Below are positions 47,164-58,958 of a stretch of DNA of 64,000 nt, piece after piece. The notes beneath the pieces are model-generated. The model made no database searches, was not told where the DNA came from, and saw only the letters and a list, made by a program, of their open reading frames with translations. Made by a program: the position numbers and the translations under genes. Numbering within the stretch: position 1 is the stretch's first letter; each line of letters starts with the position of its first letter. Source of the stretch: Eutrigla gurnardus (taxonomy: Eukaryota > Chordata > Actinopteri > Perciformes > Triglidae); contig OY741266.1 of the NCBI GenBank assembly GCA_963514095.1, forward strand, positions 3,427,501 to 3,491,500, read 5' to 3'.

Positions 47164-48344
47164 GCTAATATAAATACATTTCATAACTATCTTGCCATCT
47201 CTTGTTAATAAATGTGCTAGCAGTTGTCAATGTTTTTCCTCATTTCCTCATTAATCTGGAAAGGAAACAAAACTGAATATTTTCAACTCTCTACACATGT
47301 ACTTTGAAGTGTTAATAAGATGCCAGAGTGCATGAAAAGCATCAACATAGAGCTTATCAGATATTTGACGATGACCACAAGGCGACTGTATTTAATGCTC
47401 CGCTGCTTCCTTCCACCTCAGCACTGTCTTCTCAAGTCAGGTCTCGCAACTTTAACGCAAAGCTCTTCAGCCAAATTCTCTGAGGTTTTCCTGGTGATTC
47501 ACCGATATCAACCGCCGTGCATAGCAATGACACTGATGAGCTACTTTTAGCCAATCCCATTTAGCATTACTTGATTTTATTGCTCCTCCCAAAAATAGGA
47601 GGTTAAAATCTGCTCTTCCTTGCTTCGATCATACGACTCTACTGAGAGAACGTACAAAGCATTAATGGAAGGCAAATAAATTACAGACGTCCCATGATAT
47701 CAGGAGACATTAAATGTTCAAATATCAGTGCTTAAGGAGGCAAGAGCTGCCATTTTCTTGGATCTTATATCAAACAACTGTCACAACTCTTACGTTCTGT
47801 TCCAAGCCATAGATTGTGTCACTAGCCCCTCCCCCGCATCAGCCTTGAAGCTCCCACAGAGAAGTGGGAGCAGGTTTTACAACATTTTGCTCATAAAGTT
47901 GGAAATATAAGATGCTGACATGGACACTTTAGTTATGGTGGGAAATTCAGCGTTTGTCAAAGAGGTCTTCTACTTGCTGGTCTGATAGTGTTCCAACTAC
48001 ATTTCTCAGCTATATCTGTTTTGCTCTCTCAGCATTCAGCCTCTTGAACAACGCGACATGAATGAGGCCAATACACAAAATGTGCATAATTCTCACTCAA
48101 GTTGAAATATTTCAACAGCTCAGAAATATCAAAAATCAAATAATTTTTTATCCCATGCTGATTTAGAGAAGCTAACTCATGCTCGTATTTCATCTGGTTT
48201 CTACTGGTACGGACTCGCAGTCAAAATGTAACCTTGTGGTGCAGCTTGTTCCAAATGCTGCAGTGAGAATTTCAACTGGTGTCAAGCGTAGAGACAATAG
48301 TACGTCAATCTAAGCACATCTGCTTCAGCAACAGTAAGAGTCGA
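47164..48344. other. Noncoding DNA, no gene recognised
   Basis: Unique-looking AT-rich DNA. Short frames have no recognisable domain. Confidence 0.5.
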
Positions 48345-48725
48345 TTTGAATTGATTGTTTTTAAAGCACAGAAAGGCCAAGCGCCAAGCTATATTGCTGA
48401 CCTTTGAACTCTTTAAAAGATCCTCAGGCAATGGGCTCCTTTGGTTGTTCCCAACTCAAGACTAAATGTGACTTTTTTTCTCCTCTCATCTGTCTGAGGA
48501 AAAAACTCCGGAAGAATCAGTTGCATCTTTCAAATTCCTGCTGCTTTACCAACAGGCTTTTATTTGAATCACTTCATATAAGTTGTGATCCGTTCTTAAT
48601 TATATCTATTTGTTGTTGTACCTTTATACTTCATAATTTATGTATCTGTTTTGTTGTTGATGCATTGGATGTTATTGAATGTACATTTTTAGAAAAGTGC
48701 TATATAAATTAAGATTATTATTGGG
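48345..48725 (+). pseudogene. L2/CR1-like LINE 3' fragment
   Basis: In plus frames the sequence reads a FELIVFKAQKGQAPSYIADL string, then APLVVPNSRLN. These match the FK.L...YKALNGQAPSYLSDL and LLVVPKSRLKTK blocks near the ORF2 C-terminus of L2/CR1-type fish LINEs, as I remember them. It ends with AAAGTGCTATATAAATTAAG and ATTATTATT, the usual tail. Frameshifts and 5' truncation show it is dead. Confidence 0.7.
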
Positions 48726-50892
48726 ACTGACGGCTCATATCTGGTAAGATTTAACCTGGTGCTTTTGCCTGATTCTTTGTGGAGAAACTCAGTCTTACAG
48801 GTCTGTTGACTAAATCTACTACATGACTACTATGTATTGGCTGATAAATTCTTTAGTGGAGCACAGCCAAAGTTGTTGTAAATTTTTCAAAACAAATGTG
48901 AATCACCGCAGCCATGAGAGGTCCTTAAGCACAAAGTCATGAATAAGCATGAAAAAAATATTAAGCTGATGGGACCACTAGGCTAATATGCAAGATTAGT
49001 GGTGGACAGACATGACCGAACACATCATCTCCCCACAGACTGAGAAAACATCTTTAATAATTCCTCTCAATCAGAACACTTCTGACCCACAAAGTTCTGG
49101 AGTCGATGTTGCTGTCTTCGGGGCTAGACATGGACCATATGAACATTTCATGTCTCAATTATCCCGACAAAATAATTGCCATTCACAATATTATCCTGAC
49201 AAAATAAAACATACTGGAATCACTTTCCATTTAATTCAGAAACACATATTGTTTTGCATCAAGCATTGGACACTTTTGAGTGAAAAACAATCAATTATTT
49301 TTGTATCCTGTATTCTATAGATCAGGCTCTGTGTTTTACATATCTGCCATGACAGAGAGCTAGAAAACTTATTGCGATATTGCGATCAGGTGCCAGAACA
49401 AACTGGTTCCAAAACGAGCAGAGGCCAAATTTGTGTACAAACTGCAACAAAGAAATCCTACAGATTGTGCTTTCAAAGGCACCTTAATGATGTTTACGTC
49501 ATGTTTTTGAAAAAAAAAATCTTATATAATTTTCACAGAAAGTTAAACAGAGTCTCAATAACTCAAAAACTTCCTGTACCTAAAGTGCCACTAACTCTGA
49601 CTGGCACTAAAAAACAATATGACAGTCTGTTCCACCTCACGGACAGACTATACTGAAAATCCTTAAGCGAACAGGGACAGAGAAAAAAAAAATCCACATA
49701 AATCATATGAAGTAGTCTATGTTGTGGAAAGCCCAGAAGCCCCTGGTTGAGCTGCTCTCTGTTCCAGCTTGCCGGAGTCATACAGACAGCAAATTTAGCT
49801 GAGGCCTATAGCACTGGATCTCCTGGGCACCGAGTGACAGGTTTAACAACGGCAGCTAAAGCCATTGTTATTTAGGGCTTCGCCTTGGTTGGATCCACAC
49901 TGGTTGGGAATACGTAAGGAAAAACAAATGCCATTATTCAAATACCTCCGGTGTGTACTCTTGTCAGCTGAAGCAAATCGCATACATGATATTGTTTTCC
50001 ATCTGGTTCTGTATTTCAAGTGCAAGCTTAAGAAAGCTGAGCAGCTGAAAGGGAAGCGCATGAGCCGGCGGTTCGTTTCAACAGCTTTTGGCTCTCGGGC
50101 ATGACTCCACGAGACTCATTCTTAGGACCATAAATAATCAACTGTTACTGTAAATACCATGGCATCATGAATAAATGATGGGGAAGAGAAAGTGGAATCT
50201 CATACATGCTACATTCACCATCAGAATTTCATGAATGTGAAATCCCCCAGCACTTGATCCATGCTAAAGAGAAGAAGAGGTTTTTTTTTATTATTTTTGT
50301 TTTCAATTAAAGAAGCATTAATACTTCAGTGAGCTGACAACTGCCTAACATGTCTATAATTCATCTATGAATAACTTGATTCAGCCTGAAAGCATCACCT
50401 TCCCTTTGTGTGAACACACCCCCAACCTTACAAATGACTTGACAGACTGTGTCGCTTCTCTGAAAGAGAATTGATATTTTTACAAATGGCACAACAACCA
50501 AGAGACCAAACATATGTCTGATGAGCATTTCAGCTGAGGATGACAAATGACGTGTTGCTATTATGCAGAGTAAATGCAATGCTCCATAAAGCCCTATTCT
50601 GTGCAGCCTTCCGATAGGGGAAACCAACCCAAAGCAGCTTCAGCTTCACTTCTCCACAGAGCTGGCTGTCTGTCTGGGCCAGCTGTTTAACCGGGATAAC
50701 ACACTCACACTCAACACAGAGAAGAGTCTTTGATTTGCTTTTTTCTGCAAAGTGCACACAAATCACTAAATAGAAAGAAACCACGTATCATGAGCAGCAC
50801 TCACACATTTATCACACATCTCCTCTGCAGTGTAGGGGTGGGCTCATTTGGTCTACGTCACTGGCTGCTCCTCTGCAAATATGCTCTATTAT
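48726..50892. other. Noncoding DNA with a family C repeat at 49199-49345
   Basis: The stretch 49199-49345 repeats blocks found at 17191-17470 (TACTGGAATCACTT, TTTTTGTATCCTGTA, ATCAGGCTCT). Nothing else is recognised. Short frames (for example 49372-49656) have no domain. Confidence 0.5.
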
Positions 50893-51185
50893 CCAGGCAG
50901 CGACATCAGGTTCTGAAAAGGTAAGCCAATTCTAAAGTGCCTTAAACTTGCACTGTCTCTACTGGCCATCAGGGGGCGACTCCTCTCTGGTTGTATAGAA
51001 GTCTATGAGAAAATGGTCCTACTTCTCTCTTGATGTATTCTCAGTAAACATTGTAACATGAGTTTATGGTCTCAATCTCTAGTTTAAAGTCTTCTTCAAT
51101 CCAGCATGATGTTCATTAAGTGCATTATGGTCCATTTAGAGTCCAACAGACCAGAAAGCAGGGGATGCTTTAGGACACATTTATG
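50893..51185 (+). repeat. Dispersed repeat family A, best-preserved copy
   Basis: The copy includes GTTCTGAAAAGGTAAGCC, CTCTACTGGCCATCAGGGGG, GAAGTCTATGAGAAAATGG, AACATGAGTTTATGGTCTCA, TCCAGCATGATGTTCATTAA and AAAGCAGGGGATGCTTTAGG. It is a convenient reference for the other copies in this window. Confidence 0.8.
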
Positions 51186-51643
51186 CGTCTAACAGGTCGC
51201 TGCCACAACGTCACTCGTTCTTCTGACCCAAAGCATTCAGTTACTTCAAAGTCAAGCTGAAACACCACTTCCAGTGAGTGTTTAACTTCTATATGGTGAT
51301 GTACTTCCCAGTGAAACAGGACAGACAGGCGGGAGGAATTTGATTTGATGGGAGAAAAGATTAGCTCACAACCTTCACTAGCTCTCTGCAGATTGGTTGA
51401 TAGATGGATGTCATGACATATTGGTTGAAACCGGTTGGTATAAGGCTGATGTAAGCATGCGTTTTTTTACAAAAAAGAAAAATACAAATAATTTCTTGTA
51501 ATTTCGACAAATCAGTTTTCATCATTGGTGATCGTTCGTCAGTAAATGCCATATTTCTTTGGTCATGTGACCCTGGTGGACTCATTTCTCATTTGACCAA
51601 AGGAAAAAACTGGAGACGCTGCGGAGACTGCCTCAGCCAACCT
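51186..51643. other. Noncoding DNA, no gene recognised
   Basis: No recognisable feature. A string near 51419-51450 (TATTGGTTGAAACCGGTTGG) closely matches 27206-27226, a small dispersed repeat. Confidence 0.5.
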
Positions 51644-51648
51644 CACCT

Positions 51649-52678
51649 TGTCACGCCTACCTGCTTAGGGATTGTTTTTTTTAGGTTTTTTTTACCTGTG
51701 TTCATCTGCCCATCACTAAAGGCCTGATTATGCTTCCGCGTAGTGATCGCGCAACGGCCACGCAACGGCCACGCAGTTGCTTGGAGACCGTGATGGTTCT
51801 GCGTTGGGTTTACGTGTCGAAATGCAATTCAATGCCACACCGGTAAAGGGCGCTATGTTTTTTGTAAAGACTGACCGACCGACCGAGACTCTAGACGTAT
51901 ATCGTCGTTAGCCTCGTTATAGCCTATTTGTTTACTTTCCGGCTTTAAACGTCCACTATTTTTCAGAACTTGGTGTTTTATTTCTTTGTGCAAAAGCGAC
52001 AAGGTGCAAACAATAAAACGAGGTGAAAACAATAAAAGTAGCCTTTTAAAAGTTTAAATGGCGTGTTTATGAATGGAAACCGGATAGCGGTCTCCAGCGG
52101 ATGTAGTTAGCGGACCAATCACAGCCAATGTCGCTGCGTTGGTGTTGCGTTGGTGTTGCGTCGCCTCGACGCGCGTCTAGGATTTTTGGGAGGTGCACGT
52201 CAGGCCCTTGCGTTGGACGTAAGGGGGGTCCGCAAGGACGTAAGGGGTCCGCAAGCCCCCTTGCGTTGTGTCGACGCAGAAGCATAACTCAGCCTTAACT
52301 CTCCTGTCATTGCAGATCCTGCCACCCTCGTCTGCCCTGCAATCACCTCATTCCCTTCACCTGTGCTTCCCCGCCCACTTCCACACCTGGCCCTCATTAT
52401 CCTCATCAGCCTCCCATTCATTTACAACCCATTCTCATTCACCCTCTGTCAGATCGTCATGCCTCATGCCCTGCTCTTGTCCTGTCGGTGTTTGCTCTGC
52501 TTACAACTTTATCTAGACTTCTGCTAGAGGTTTTTTGGCCTCTCTCCCTTAATTTAGTTTTGCTTCCTTTGTTTGCTGCCTTGTTTATTTTTGTTTGCTA
52601 TTTTTAAATACATTTGGATATTTTTGGGGAAATCTCTGAATTCGTGCTTTTGGGTCCAGTGTTTTCTGAGACGCTACA
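51649..52678 (+). repeat. Solo LTR, Gypsy-type, perfect 5-bp TSD, carrying a MITE
   Basis: The block begins TGTCACGCCTACC and ends GACGCTACA. CACCT is duplicated on both sides (51644-51648 and 52679-52683). Without the MITE at 51720-52295 and its duplicated TAA, the LTR is about 451 bp. The TGTCACG start resembles 32804-33353. The internal TGTCAGATCGTCATGCC and TTGTTTATTTTTGTTTGC segments are of the usual LTR texture. No retroelement genes remain. Confidence 0.82.
51720..52295. mobile_element. MITE inside an LTR, TAA target duplication, PIF/Harbinger-type
   Basis: The ends begin AGGCCTGATTATGCTTCCGC and, inverted, AGGCTGAGTTATGCTTCTGC. TAA lies on both sides (51717-51719 and 52296-52298). 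The interior has duplicated motifs CGCAACGGCCA, GCGTTGGTGTT and AAGGGGTCCGCAAG. It is 576 bp and non-coding. It lies within the LTR at 51649-52678 and so is younger than it. Confidence 0.82.
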
Positions 52679-52683
52679 CACCT

Positions 52684-52836
52684 AGAGGCATCATATTCTG
52701 ATATATCACACTCTTTTCTTCATGAGCTTCAAGGCGCAGAATAACTTAAAAAGCTCTAATTTCATCAAGACCTTTAATAAAACAATAATTCAGTTTTACC
52801 ACCAGAAACTCCTTGGGGTGTCAGTATATTAGACCG
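52684..52836. other. Short noncoding interval
   Basis: Unique sequence between the solo LTR and the next MITE; nothing recognised. Confidence 0.5.
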
Positions 52837-53651
52837 GGGGTGCAGTCGAATAGTCTATTTTGCTTAGGAAGGTTCCTAACTGAAGAAGTGACCCGGAAGT
52901 AAACAAGTGGCCGCCATGATAAGAGCTGTTCGGATTCTCTAAATTCAAAGGAAAGGAGCTCCAATGCTTCCTTTCAGAGCTCCTTTAGCATAGGATGCAA
53001 CGGACCTTCCTATGCGAAAGGAAAGGAGATTACGCCGACCCACAATTCTTTGCGAGAGCAACATTTAAAGTGCCGCACACCTCGGCCGTTCATGAAAACA
53101 AACGATATGTGCATTTACATATTTAACAGTTACTTTCATGCAGACATATAGTAATTGGAATAGTGATGATAAATGTGTGTGGACAGTGATAATAATTGAA
53201 TGGTATTTTTTTTATTTATTTCAATCATGTTACAAACTTGACAAAAACGAAACTAAAACCACAAATGAAACGTAAATAAAGCAACCGGTCAAACAGGAAG
53301 GAGGAGCTGCTGGACCTGAAGCCGGTCAGTGAACCAGCTGTTTATAAAACCAACATGGGGAGAAGTGGACGACGCATTTTTTGTAGTCCATTATTGTAGT
53401 TTCTCCAGCACAGACACACGGCAATCACCGGTGCTGATCATCAGCTGTCAATCATCAGTGGCCGCGTTATAATGACGTAGTTTATTGAAAGTCTGGTCAG
53501 ATTCTCTGAGCACCGTGGTCGACTATTCCTAAATCCTTTTGAGTTCTCCTATCGCCTTTCCTCAACCCCGTGACGTTTTTCCCAGAGGTCAAGGAATAGG
53601 AGTTAGGAATAGGAGTTAGGACCTTATTTTTTGACTATTCAACTGCACCCC
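52837..53651. mobile_element. MITE with GGGGTGCAGTYGAATAGTC termini
   Basis: The termini GGGGTGCAGTCGAATAGTC and its inverted partner differ at one of 19 positions. Internal AGGTCCTAAC-like and GGAATAGGAGTTAGG motifs repeat near the right end, and AGGAAAGGAG-type motifs lie near the left. I see no clear target duplication, so the superfamily is undetermined. It resembles a MITE I know to be common in percomorphs. Confidence 0.7.
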
Positions 53652-54795
53652 AGGACTTGGTAAATGTGCCACATGCTGATTTAATTCAAGTTTTCTTAAT
53701 TCTAATGAAGACGTCCATCATTCTGCAATGGGAGTGATAAAAAAACAGTCAGCTACGGTGCAACATTCGTCTTCCCCCGATGCAACGAAGAGATGTGGAA
53801 ACGAATCACACATTACAATATGGTGCACATCAGAGTGCTGAAACTCCACCTATTTGATGTCTGACTGTGACTCAATGACTGATTGGTATAGACAACCTGT
53901 CTTCTCTTCTGGATGCTAACGGGCTGCAGTCAGAAGAAAAAAAATGCCAGAGACATTATGAACGGGGGGGGTGCAGCTCTGAGAGAGGCATCACACACTG
54001 CAGGGATCAGTGCAAACATGCTATTCAAATGACAGCAAAGAGCTGGATTATCGCCCCGCAGGGGAGGGAACAAAACACGACATGAAAAAGAAAACAGATG
54101 TCTGTCCAATTTGTGGCTAAATGGAGTTAGATTGCAAATTGCTCATTCTCCATTTCATCCAATCTCTCCATTTGTCACACACAATGTCTAATTGTGACTT
54201 GGCTAATCACACTTCTGTGTTTCTGCGGAGAAGTTTGATGACGGATCACAACAGCTGCTTTTTTCCTACTTCAACCTCTCAGTGTACGTCTGATAAAGCC
54301 GATTAGAAAACGCACAGTACATCAGGCTCGGGGTGGAGATGTTGTTGTGACACTTCCGTAATTACAGCAAAACAACGTGGAGGAGGCGACGAAGGGTTCA
54401 CGTGGAGGGCCACCATGCATAATTCACGTCGCACGGTTGCACGTGAACCGTCCTCTCTTCCACGTCGTGTCTTGACGCTGCCAACATGTTGGATAACAAT
54501 GATATAATACATCTTATCATTCACAATGGCAGACTGTTTGTGCCATTTCATATTTACAAAACAACAATATTTCTCTAAAGTAGAGAAAAACATCATTTAT
54601 AGAAATGGAGTTGGTCTGCTAATTACATTATGAGGTTTTCATTTCATTCACTCAGTATTGAAAACCACAGCGTTCACATCTGCTAGGTGCACATTAACCC
54701 GTCTTCTACAAATATTGCTGTTTTTGCTTCCATCCCTTGTCCTCGGTAATCTATTACAGCTGCTATCATTGTGAGCTCCGAATGAAGGACGTGAG
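53652..54795. other. Noncoding DNA, no gene recognised
   Basis: Unique-looking sequence. The 97-codon minus frame 54303-54596 has no domain. Confidence 0.5.
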
Positions 54796-54803
54796 CATCC
54801 AAC

Positions 54804-55213
54804 TAGAGCGTGACACGGGAGTGGATTTTCACTCCCGTCCCATCCCACTCCCAGAGAAAAAATCCCATCCCATCCCAATCCCGGGCCGGAGTAAAAAAAA
54901 AATCCCATCCCGTCCCACTCCTGTAGAATGACTCCCGCTCCCATCCCGCTCCCACTCAAAATTACTCCCACTCCCATCCAACTCCGTTTTTTTTTTTTTT
55001 TTTGCTAACGCAAGTCAAAATAGTTTTGGCTCACTGAAAGCTGACTACAAAAATGGATGTGTCTGTCCTTTTGGTTGTTTAACACGGCTGAATATCATCA
55101 TCTATTAATGGCGTTCCCGCTCCTGCCCGCTCCCGTTGATTTTTATTCCCATCCCGTCCCAATCACGGGATTAATAAAACTTTTTCGGAATTCCCGAAAA
55201 ATGTCATGCTCTA
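54804..55213. mobile_element. Small non-autonomous hAT element with perfect 8-bp TSD
   Basis: The ends are TAGAGCGTGACA and, inverted, TAGAGCATGACA (one mismatch). CATCCAAC is duplicated perfectly on both sides (54796-54803 and 55214-55221). The interior is a low-complexity series of CCCATCCC and ACTCCC motifs, which makes apparent proline- and glycine-rich frames. It is 410 bp. Confidence 0.88.
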
Positions 55214-55221
55214 CATCCAAC

Positions 55222-56874
55222 CACTTGCAACCATCACTTACTAAACTATTTGTTAAAACAAACATTGCATCATTGATGTTCATCATTACGTCTTAAATCA
55301 CTGTTAATGAAGAATGGATAATTATGCTTTCACATTCATTTCTGCCACATTAATTACTATGAATAAAAGCCTTCCTTTCTCCTTGCTGTGACTTTGCTTT
55401 GGCTGGAACCATCTCTATGAGCTAAGTATGTGTATAAAGAGGCAGAAATAGCCGCCAACATTAATCACCAGAATTAACAATTTCATGATTTATGGTAATA
55501 ATTTTTTTTTTAACTGCCTCCCCTGTGAATTCCACGAGCCAAGTTCAACACCCTCATGGATGCTGAGATATGGGTTTTATCTGCGGCATTATTACCATAA
55601 CGACTCATGCAGAAGCTCAAGTGATGTTGGTTTGGGCGTCTGGATATGTAAACAGCAAACTGTGAGAAATAAGAGAAATTGTCCCCAGATGTATCAAGCT
55701 GCTGTCTGTGTGCTGTGAAGCAGCCAGGAGCCCAAATACAATTGCCAGAGTGCAATAAAAACAGACTTTATATCAAGAAAGCTTGTGAGGGACGAGGTTG
55801 CAGATTTGAAATGAAATGCATCTTTTGGATGCCGTCGACATGACAAGGCGCTGCCGTCTGTCGTGGAAAGGTACGCTAATTAAAGCCACTCTAATTATCC
55901 TTTCCATATGGGTTTCGGTTGACAAGACAGAATTCCTTTTTTCCCGGCATGCCTGCATCATTCTGACCTGCTCCCCGTCTCTCCAGCAATTAAAACCTGG
56001 AGAGTGCCGGGAGACGCCACATTTCTCAATCTCTCATCATCTGAGAGTGAAGCACTTTTTTTCCATTTTCTTTTTTTCTTACTCCACAGATCAACTCATC
56101 AGTGATGCGCTGAGCGATCAAACACGCTGGAATTTGCTTGAGGTGCGAATCTGAAGAAGTCCTTCAACTGAGGAATACGATAATAAGACCTGCACTTGAA
56201 CTAAACAAGGGTCTCAAAGCCCCCTGGCGACTAGGGGGGAGAAGGAAATCTCATTAGGCACAATACTTTCTTTTTTACCCGGCTGCCCCGTCACAATGTC
56301 GAGCTTAAGGAATCCCAGCAGTCAAGTTTAAGGACGGTGGAGAAGAAAAAAAAGAAAAGTAACAACCTGAAGAAACAAAGACATCCCGCTTGCCTGGATA
56401 TGCCTCGGTGACACTGAAACTGATGCTTAAAAAAGAAAAAAAAAGCTGCCATGAGATGAAGTAAAAGTGCTCGAACCAGCAATATTTTGGATTTCCCAGG
56501 TGGAGGAACGGAAGCTCTTGCATACGAAGCACATATAAACAGAGAAATGTCTCCCTGAGATAACAGAGGAAAAAAGACTCCAAGAGATAAAAATAGACGG
56601 CTTCACACAAGACTGTTCAGCTGAGGGAAGAAACCTTTGTGAGTCAACGCTGCTGCCCTATAGGATGCTGATGGAACTATCCACTCTCATCTGTTAAAAG
56701 GCGTTTGTGTTGATGAAACTCACCTCTGCCGACCTGAGTCACTGAATTTAACAGCAACTTTTATGCATGACTAATCTTATTAAATTGAATCAGCAAAGAG
56801 CATGTTGAGTATTTCTGTGCACAGGGTCGACCTTGTTATGAGGCTCAGTGGCTGGCACCGGGTTTGGTACTGAA
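55222..56874. other. Noncoding DNA; possible conserved block at about 55320-56120
   Basis: This block is non-repetitive and contains several homeodomain-like TTAATTACT, CTAATTAAAG and CTAATTATCC sites. It looks like teleost conserved noncoding DNA, but no comparison was possible. Frames such as 55816-56154 have no domain. Confidence 0.3.
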
Positions 56875-56945
56875 ACCAGGCGGCAACCTCCGGTTCTGAA
56901 AAGTGAAGTCAAAGCTAAAGTGACTTCAACTTCCTGAGCTAGACC
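56875..56945 (+). repeat. Dispersed repeat family A, short 5' fragment
   Basis: GGCGGCAACCTCCGGTTCTG and AAAGTGAAGTC match the 5' end of the 27690-28044 copy. The copy stops after about 70 bp. Confidence 0.6.
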
Positions 56946-58320
56946 AGAGAATATTCAGCGAAAACAAATCCCAATGTTTGTCTGTGAAGTTTACTGTAAG
57001 TGATGTAATGAAGCCCTGGTGGAAACATTCAACAACCAGCGGATAAGAGAGTTTACTGGGGTGGTATAATGTGTGTTTAATGTCATGTTGGTTAAGAATG
57101 AACAAATACCTCTTCTCATTTCATGTTTACATAGAAATGTAATTGGTCAACTAATTAGGAAATGACGTTGATGTATTCTTGTGGTATTGGTAGCTCAGCC
57201 CTAGTCCCTCGCTGTTATGAATATATCTGTGTAATGACATTGAGAGGGAGGGATGCAAAAAAAACTGAGTTATGATACTTGTATATGCTCCCATTCTTGA
57301 TCAATGGTGCTGATTCAGATCTGTATAAATACTGTCGGATCATCAAAACTTTCAATGTTGGCAGGAATGCTCACAGCCATATTCTGAAAGCTGCCTTTAA
57401 ACGAGCCACCAGCTGCTGGGTTTAAGTCATTCATCCTTCTGGAGATCACAGTGTTGTTCATTTGATATAAGATGACTGTATTCTCTAATAAAATCCCTTC
57501 AAATGTCTGCATTAATATCAGCTCACATCTGCGTCCGAAGCTAGCAGCAGGTTCTGGGTTCACTTGTTGTTAATGTCGGCTGCTTCCAGTTTACCTGAGT
57601 GGCCCGGGTGGAGCTAGCTGTTAATATCAAGTTCAAGAGAGTCTCATTCTGGTGTACGCCGACCTCAATAACAAGCACACTCTCTTTTTACTTTCTGCAC
57701 AAAGAACACGTGTTCCCTCGGCTGCATCCTATTGGTCAACAGCTCTCTGGCTCTGATTGGACTTTGTTACCAGGAAGCAGTGAGATAAACAAGCTTGTAT
57801 GAGATACTACTCAATGTTGGTTTTACAATCTGCAGTTCAATGTAGAGAAGAAGATACTGGTCTGAGAACAACTTCCCAACACTCCCAGTATGAATATGAG
57901 GAAGACGTACTGGGAGACATTGGACATCATTCATTTATGGAGACTGTTGAGTCGTATCAGTACGAGTCTGACATTCACACAAACCCAAGGTCTAACTTTC
58001 AGCCAATCATTGACCTATTTATACTTTGGTTCCGCCCTCTGAGCTGTCAATCACAACAGAGCCAAGACAGCCGTTGGGCTGAATGTTATTACGCCTGGAA
58101 AAATAGTTCCTTACAAGAACTGAATTTCTAACTGGAATTTAAGCTCGAAGCAAGATTTAAATGAAGGTGAGTTTTAATGAACCGTGACAAACGTTTATTG
58201 AATATGGATAAAACGTAAAGAAACAAACAATCTAAAAGATCACACGTTTCTGGTAAAAAAGGTTGAGATGTATGTTAGCTAGATGGTCTATGTTGTTGGT
58301 GGACAATGACATGTAACACT
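56946..58320. other. Noncoding DNA, no gene recognised
   Basis: The 110-codon frame 57799-58131 is tyrosine- and acid-rich at its start (QYEYEEDV), but I recognise no domain or splice context. Confidence 0.45.
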
Positions 58321-58620
58321 GGTATGGTCCTTTAGGGTTGTGATGTCACATCTATGCAGTGAAGTGAACTCTGGCTGCAGCAATGCTGTGAATGCAGCAA
58401 CGACACGGACATGGGAGAAAATACATCATCAACCAATCAGAGCAGACTGGGTTTTACTGGGAGTCGTCTTAAAGAGACAGACGCTAAAACAGAGTGTTTC
58501 AGACAGAGTGAACCCAGGTATATTCAGTCAGCTATTATGATATGAATACAGTTTTTGAGCAATAAAGCACACATGTATAGATATAACATGTTCAGTAGTA
58601 CTGATGTTTGACTCCCCTTA
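58321..58620 (+). repeat. Common percomorph dispersed repeat
   Basis: AACCAATCAGAGCAGACTGG, GTCTTAAAGAGACAGACGCT, TTTCAGACAGAGTGAACCC and a TTTTTGAGCAATAAAGCACA string follow the order of a repeat I have often seen in percomorph genomes. The 66-codon frame is incidental. Confidence 0.55.
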
Positions 58621-58795
58621 CCTCCAAGGTTCAGAACCACGGTGCTTTATCTGCTGTTTTTCATGGCGTGTGTCGTTTACTCCCACAGCCAGAGAATTAA
58701 TAGCATTTAAATAGTGTGAGTGTGGACGTCTGCCTGCTTCTCTGTCCCTGACTTCTCTCTGTGATGCTGATTCAGACTGAATGGTTGAGAACGAC

Positions 58796-58918
58796 TAGAC
58801 ATGCAGCGATCGATCGGCAGATTTTCAGCTGATCAGCCGTGACCGGTGACCAGCTAATCAGTTTTTTATATACAATTAACTGCCGGTTTCATTTACACAG
58901 GTGCCACAGCCACATGAT

Positions 58919-58958
<40 letters not shown>

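Noticed and set aside
54648..54977. Glycine-rich 109-codon minus frame
   Set aside because: It comes mainly from the CCCATCCC/ACTCCC low-complexity interior of a small hAT element.
57799..58131. 110-codon frame with a QYEYEEDV start
   Set aside because: No known domain and no splice or promoter context; length is within chance for this window.
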